A stretch of DNA of 64,000 nucleotides. Source: Pseudomonas sp. JM0905a. GTDB taxonomy: Bacteria > Pseudomonadota > Gammaproteobacteria > Pseudomonadales > Pseudomonadaceae. A program made the translations under genes and the position numbers. The stretch lies in contig NZ_JACXBU010000013.1 of the NCBI RefSeq assembly GCF_014700075.1, forward strand, positions 33,376 to 97,375, written 5' to 3'. Below, in pieces: positions 60,470 through 64,000 of the stretch (position 1 is the stretch's first letter; each line of letters begins with the position of its first letter). The notes below the pieces were generated by a model, which saw nothing but the letters and a program-made list of their open reading frames with translations, searched no databases and was not told the origin of the DNA.

Positions 60470-61819
60470 TCAGAAGAAGACGGTGATGTCGAAGGAGCCC
60501 ACCAGTTGGCTGTCTTCGCGGCCATCGCCGAAGGCGTCGCGACCGTTGCCGCTGTGGATGTCGTAGCGCAATTCGGGGCGCAGACGGACGTTGGGCACCG
60601 GCGTCCAGGCCAGATTGGTGGTGACGCCGTAGAAGCTGCCCCAGCTCGGGTCGGGGATGCCGGTCTGTGGGTCGATGTTGGCCATCACTACATGCACCGG
60701 CGCGTCGGTGTAGAACCACTCGGCACGGCTGTTCCACATCAGGTTGTCGCCCAGGCGGTGGTACCAGTTGACGTCGGTGCCGTACCAGTGGGCGTTGCCC
60801 TTGTTGGCGAACGCGGCGAAGGCCGCGTCTTCCTGCTGGCCGTAGTTGAACTCCACGGCGACCCGGTTGCGCTCGTCGAGCACATGGGAAACCGTCAGGT
60901 AGGAGGCGTAGCGGGTCAGGTCATCATCCTTGGTGCCGGCCGGAATGGGCGAGCCGCAGGCGCATTCGGCGAAGCTGTCGCCGGCGCCATTGCCGTAGAT
61001 GTTTTCCCAGTCCACCCAGGTGCGGAAGTCTGCCGAGCGCCAGCGCAGGTTGGCGATCACGTCCGGGTCGCCGTTGGGGTCCTGCATGTTGTTCCAGCCC
61101 TGCACCAGGCCCAGTTCGAAGCCGAGCATGCTGCCGCCCTCTTCCTGAGGCAGCTTGAAGGAATACAGCGCGCCGGTGTGCTTGGCTGGGCCGTGCATGA
61201 AGGAATAGGTGTGGCTGTAGAAGTCCGCCGGAGCCGGGCTCCCCAGGGCGAAGCCGATCTCGTTCTCCAGCGGGGTGTGGAAGACGCCGAGCATCAGGTT
61301 GGAGCCGCCGAGTACCGGGATGTAGAAGTCCAGATAGGCCTGGGCGATGTTGAAGTTCTCGTCGTTGGCGTCGGCGCTACGGTTGACGCCGAAGTCTTCG
61401 TCGAAGCCGTAGGTCTTGAAGAAGCGCGCGTCCTTGCCATAGAGCGCGGTGACGTTGAAGCCCCAGTCGGCTTCCTGCGGCATCGGCCCCGGGAACGGAC
61501 CGACGCGGCCGACCACATTGCCCTTGGGCGTCTTCTCGATGGCCAGGGCGAACTGGTTGAGGTTGAAGCCTTCGTCGTTGTTGAAGAAGGCCTGCTTGCT
61601 CACGTCGTCACTGCCGTTGTCGTTATAGATCCAGCCGGCCTGGGCCCAGCCATGGACCTTGATGCCGTAATCCTTTTCCAGGCCATCACCGAAGGCGCTG
61701 CGGAACAGCGAACCGGACGGACCCGGCTCGGCGGCCTGGGTGAATACGGGAAACAGCGCGGCGGCCGCCAGGACCGGAGCGAACAGGGAGGAGGCGGAAC
61801 GATGCTTGCGAGGAATCAT
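60470..61819 (-). CDS. Outer-membrane beta-barrel protein (BBP2/OmpL-like)
   Basis: Protein of 449 residues with a Sec signal (SLFAPVLAAAALFPVFTQAA) and an alternating beta-strand pattern rich in Trp, Tyr and Asn through to a C-terminal Phe (SFDITVFF). GIKVHGWAQAGWIYNDNGSD opens the barrel and LRPELRYDIHSGNGRDAFGD lies near the end. It is the first gene of the operon, before the binding protein, so it probably admits the same substrate through the outer membrane. The start at 61819 follows a weak purine-rich site. Confidence 0.85.
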   Translation of the reverse strand: MIPRKHRSASSLFAPVLAAAALFPVFTQAAEPGPSGSLFRSAFGDGLEKDYGIKVHGWAQAGWIYNDNGSDDVSKQAFFNNDEGFNLNQFALAIEKTPKGNVVGRVGPFPGPMPQEADWGFNVTALYGKDARFFKTYGFDEDFGVNRSADANDENFNIAQAYLDFYIPVLGGSNLMLGVFHTPLENEIGFALGSPAPADFYSHTYSFMHGPAKHTGALYSFKLPQEEGGSMLGFELGLVQGWNNMQDPNGDPDVIANLRWRSADFRTWVDWENIYGNGAGDSFAECACGSPIPAGTKDDDLTRYASYLTVSHVLDERNRVAVEFNYGQQEDAAFAAFANKGNAHWYGTDVNWYHRLGDNLMWNSRAEWFYTDAPVHVVMANIDPQTGIPDPSWGSFYGVTTNLAWTPVPNVRLRPELRYDIHSGNGRDAFGDGREDSQLVGSFDITVFF

Positions 61820-62070
61820 GGCAGCTACCTTGTTTTTATTAGTCAGCCTGATGCGGACACCTCCCACTGGCAGTGCGGGTCTGGATGTCCGGTTGGGGCG
61901 CAAGCTACAAGCGGCCCTCACCACCAACAATTCCGGTTTCAGCGATATGAGTGTTTGCGAATCGAGAACAATGGCGCCTGCCCTGAGCTAGAGCGGCTGG
62001 TGGGGGAATGGGGTGCTGCGGGGTGGGCGGTTATCGGACGGAATTGGCACAGGTGCCGGGGAAGCAATCC

Positions 62071-62173
62071 TTGTGGGGGCGATTTCAATCGCTAAAGGGC
62101 GGCGCAGCTGCCCCCAGCGATGCCTGACAGGGCAGTCTTGCGGACTGCTTAGCGATTGAAATCGCCCCCACAG
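62071..62173. repeat. REP/BIME inverted pair
   Basis: GTGGGGGCGATTTCAATCGC and the inverse GCGATTGAAATCGCCCCCAC flank about 60 bp with the inner sequence GGGCAGTC-TTGC-GGACTGC. It lies between a divergent gene region and the DUF3820 gene end. Confidence 0.9.
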
Positions 62174-62197
62174 AACAATAGCGGGCTGTGTGCTACT

Positions 62198-62413
62198 TCA
62201 ACGCTTTCTGCGCAACGGATCCAGCAAGGGCTTCAGCCCGTTGTGGTCGATCTCCTGCATGAGCATCAGCAGCCGTCCGATCTCGCCTTTGGGGAAGCCT
62301 TCGCGGGCGAACCAGTTGAGGTAGTGCCCGGGCAGGTCGGCAATCAGGCGGCCCTTGTACTTGCCGTACGGCATCTCACGGGTGACCAGGAGCAACAGGT
62401 CTTCGGGGTTCAT
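62198..62413 (-). CDS. DUF3820 family protein
   Basis: Protein of 71 residues: MNPEDLLLLVTREMPYGKYK, then LIADLPGHYLNWFAREGFP and GEIGRLLMLMQEIDHNGL. The MPYGKYKGRLIADLP segment is the family hallmark. DUF3820 proteins are small, probably nucleic-acid-related, and uncharacterised. The start at 62413 gives the usual length; a longer frame to 62482 would overlap the upstream DUF190 gene and adds a CxxC leader. They are likely co-transcribed. Confidence 0.85.
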   Translation of the reverse strand: MNPEDLLLLVTREMPYGKYKGRLIADLPGHYLNWFAREGFPKGEIGRLLMLMQEIDHNGLKPLLDPLRRKR

Positions 62414-62462
62414 CAGGCGGCCTTGCACGTTGTGGAAGCGGCAATTGTCGCAGAGCCGCCGC

Positions 62463-62789
62463 TCAGGCATCCACCGGCGCACCCAGCAGGCCGAACTCCG
62501 CTGGCACCTTCACGTAGAACAGGGTCACGCCCTCCTCTTCCAGGCGCTTGAGCAGGGCATCGCACTCCGCCTCGCTAAGGGCCATGAGGATCAGCATGGG
62601 CTGGTCGGCCATCTCGAAGAAGTGATGGGAATGGAAGTGTTTGGTATGCCCAAACCCTTCGATACCGGAAACCAGGGTGGCCCCGCGCAGGCCCATGTCC
62701 ATGGCCAGTGCGACGATCCAATCGGCGAGCATCTTGCCCTCGTGACGGCGGTTCTGCTGGGTGTAGAGGGTGAGTTGATAGCCGTTCAT
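62463..62789 (-). CDS. DUF190 family (PII-like) protein
   Basis: Protein of 108 residues with a ferredoxin-like PII-type fold: MNGYQLTLYTQQNRRHEGKM, LADWIVALAMDMGLRGATLV, and GIEGFGHTKHFHSHHFFEMA, which is rich in His. DUF190 proteins are small trimeric relatives of PII, sometimes beside fluoride exporters (CrcB), but none is present here. It starts at 62789 and runs into the DUF3820 gene. Confidence 0.87.
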   Translation of the reverse strand: MNGYQLTLYTQQNRRHEGKMLADWIVALAMDMGLRGATLVSGIEGFGHTKHFHSHHFFEMADQPMLILMALSEAECDALLKRLEEEGVTLFYVKVPAEFGLLGAPVDA

Positions 62790-62944
62790 GCAACCTCCTC
62801 ATAGAGCGTGCTCACGATCGCGCGAGCTAGAGAGGAACAAGGCGCGAATGGCTGAGGGCGCGGAGTTTACGAGCTGTAAATGAGCAAGCCCGAAGCCATT
62901 CGCAACGCAGTTATTCCGACGCGCAGCCGATCATGGGCAGGCTC

Positions 62945-63688
62945 TCAGATGATGCCGCCATTGACGCGCAACGTCTGGCCATTGACCCAGGCGCCCTCCG
63001 GGCCGACCAGGAAGGCCACCAGGTTGGCGATGTCCTCGGGGTTGCCGAGGCGTTCCAGCGGGGCCTGCTTGGTCAGGCGCTCCACCAGCTCCGGGGGCTT
63101 GCCGTCGAGGAACAGATTGGTGGCCGTAGGCCCCGGCGCCACGCAGTTGACCGAAATGCAGCGGCCACGCAGTTCGCGGGCGAAGATCGCACTCATGGTT
63201 TCCACCGCCGCCTTGGACGCCGCGTAGATGGCATAGCCCGGCAATCCCATACCCACCACGCTGCTGGACAGGTTGACGATGCGCCCGCCGCTGCGCAGGC
63301 GCGAGGCAGCCATCTTGAGGGTATTGAAGGTCCCGCGCGTGTTGATGGCGAACATCCGGTCATAGAGCGCCATTTCGGTATCGGCCAGCGGCACCAGGCC
63401 AGGCTGGATCACCCCGGCGTTGTTCACCAGGATGTCGATGGCGCCGAACTCCATTTCCGTCTGGTCGAACAGCACTGCGACCGCCACCGGATCGCTGACA
63501 TCGGCCAGCACCGGATAAGCCCTGCCTCCCGCCCGTCTGATTTCGTCCACTACTCGCTCGGCGGCTTCCGGCCGCGTGGCGTAATTGACGACCACCTGGA
63601 TGCCATCGGCTGCGAGACGGCGAGCGATGGCGGCGCCGATCCCCCTGGACGCTCCGGTGACGATTGCGGTTCTGGCAGTTTCTGGCAT
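62945..63688 (-). CDS. SDR-family oxidoreductase
   Basis: Classical short-chain dehydrogenase of 247 residues. Cofactor motif TGASRGIGAAIARRLA; NNAG motif LVNNAGVIQPGL; catalytic Ser (NLSSSVVG) and Tyr-x3-Lys (YAIYAASKAAVE); C-terminal GPEGAWVNGQTLRVNGGII. The pattern suggests a NADPH-dependent 3-ketoacyl- or quinone-type reductase; substrate unknown. The start at 63688 has a GGGAG site; the frame start at 63718 lacks one. Confidence 0.92.
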   Translation of the reverse strand: MPETARTAIVTGASRGIGAAIARRLAADGIQVVVNYATRPEAAERVVDEIRRAGGRAYPVLADVSDPVAVAVLFDQTEMEFGAIDILVNNAGVIQPGLVPLADTEMALYDRMFAINTRGTFNTLKMAASRLRSGGRIVNLSSSVVGMGLPGYAIYAASKAAVETMSAIFARELRGRCISVNCVAPGPTATNLFLDGKPPELVERLTKQAPLERLGNPEDIANLVAFLVGPEGAWVNGQTLRVNGGII

Positions 63689-63888
63689 ACGGCTCTCCCG
63701 AATGGCCCTCAAAGCCACGGCTGGTGCCGCTTACGGGGGCCTTTTCAGTGGTATAGCCGTAGATGGAGCACTGTGCGGGACCGGCTATCCGGCGCCCGTA
63801 GGATCGCAGGGTGCGCTACGCGCACTGATTCCGGGATCGGCTTCGGCACCCTGTCTGACCACCGGTGCGCACGGTGTTCAGCCGGTAT

Positions 63889-63923
63889 ACATGGGTAACG
63901 CTTGTCGGGAGACATGGGTAACG
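63889..63923. repeat. Short direct repeat at the end of an insertion sequence
   Basis: ACATGGGTAACG occurs at 63889-63900 and 63912-63923, just after the stop of the transposase fragment. Such repeats lie in the ends of IS481-type elements and may be transposase binding sites; the exact IS end is not identified. Confidence 0.45.
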
Positions 63924-63932
63924 GGTGGATAG

Positions 63933-64000
63933 TCATGGCTTGGGTTGCCTGAGATCAATCTGGCGCACGGTCTTACGGATGAACACCACGTCGAAGACGC
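63933..64000 (-). CDS. Transposase, C-terminal end only (possible IS481 family)
   Basis: Reading leftward from the window edge gives 21 codons, VFDVVFIRKTVRQIDLRQPK plus P, then TGA at 63935-63933. The beta-strand/basic pattern and the following ACATGGGTAACG repeats fit the end of an IS481-type DDE transposase gene. Only the tail is inside the window, so the family call is tentative. Confidence 0.45.
   Translation of the reverse strand, partial: VFDVVFIRKTVRQIDLRQPKP

Overview
The window is a GC-rich Pseudomonas chromosome segment. It carries the mexS-mexT-mexEF-oprN efflux locus in the P. aeruginosa arrangement, a Pseudomonas-type malate:quinone oxidoreductase, ColR-like and DUF3509-like proteins, and many REP/BIME palindromes of the GTGGGGGCGAATTCATTCGC type. 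It looks like a relative of the P. aeruginosa / P. resinovorans lineage, but the species cannot be fixed from the sequence alone. No tRNA, rRNA or CRISPR array was seen.

Layout. 1-2.8 kb: IorAB-like molybdenum hydroxylase and an AraC regulator. 3.0-11.2 kb: mexS, mexT (intact form), a nod-box-like site and mexE-mexF-oprN. 11.4-12.6 kb: three small uncharacterised proteins. 12.9-25.3 kb: an FKBP-type peptidyl-prolyl isomerase gene split by a 12-kb AT-richer integrative element. 25.6-29.7 kb: two glutathione transferases, a LysR regulator, a PAT-like acetyltransferase and an MFS permease. 29.9-35.2 kb: a secreted DUF4157-like protein, an MscS channel with a cyclic-nucleotide-type domain, a His-rich periplasmic protein with a SufR-like regulator, and mqo. 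35.2-35.9 kb: a tandem array of REP-containing units. 36.0-47.7 kb: an envelope-modification island with eptA, a methyltransferase, a beta-propeller protein, ugd, a UDP-glucuronate epimerase, a TVP38 protein, GT2 and GT39 glycosyltransferases, a PAP2 phosphatase and an orphan ColR-like regulator. 47.9-49.4 kb: an MFS permease and a truncated hydroxylase. 49.9-54.6 kb: an amino-alcohol permease, PLP phospho-lyase, kinase and AraC regulator. 54.6-61.8 kb: LysR plus a Liv-type ABC importer with a Tat-exported binding protein and an outer-membrane barrel. 62.2-64 kb: DUF3820, DUF190 and SDR genes, then the end of a transposase gene.

The most unusual part is the integrative element, core repeat to core repeat 13075-25118. 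A large serine recombinase lies just inside attR. The joined ends reconstruct an attP with imperfect inverted arms around a GGGAC core, and excision would restore a 113-residue FKBP. Its main operon encodes an 800-residue-class phage tape measure protein plus ten small or zinc-finger proteins, but no capsid, portal, terminase, tube, sheath or baseplate gene. The operon sits behind a promoter/operator-like dyad and a roughly 300-nt leader that ends in an intrinsic terminator. A second, small serine recombinase and a putative abortive-infection membrane protein occupy the left side. This suggests a tail-interfering or tail-borrowing phage satellite rather than an ordinary prophage.

The second notable part is the lipid A/LPS island. 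Boxes resembling the ColR site lie 71-73 bp before eptA, the methyltransferase gene and the PAP2 gene, next to a ColR-like regulator that has no ColS partner. The Ugd, epimerase, GT2 and GT39 set is the gene set expected for making UDP-galacturonate, loading it on a lipid carrier and transferring it to lipid A or core.
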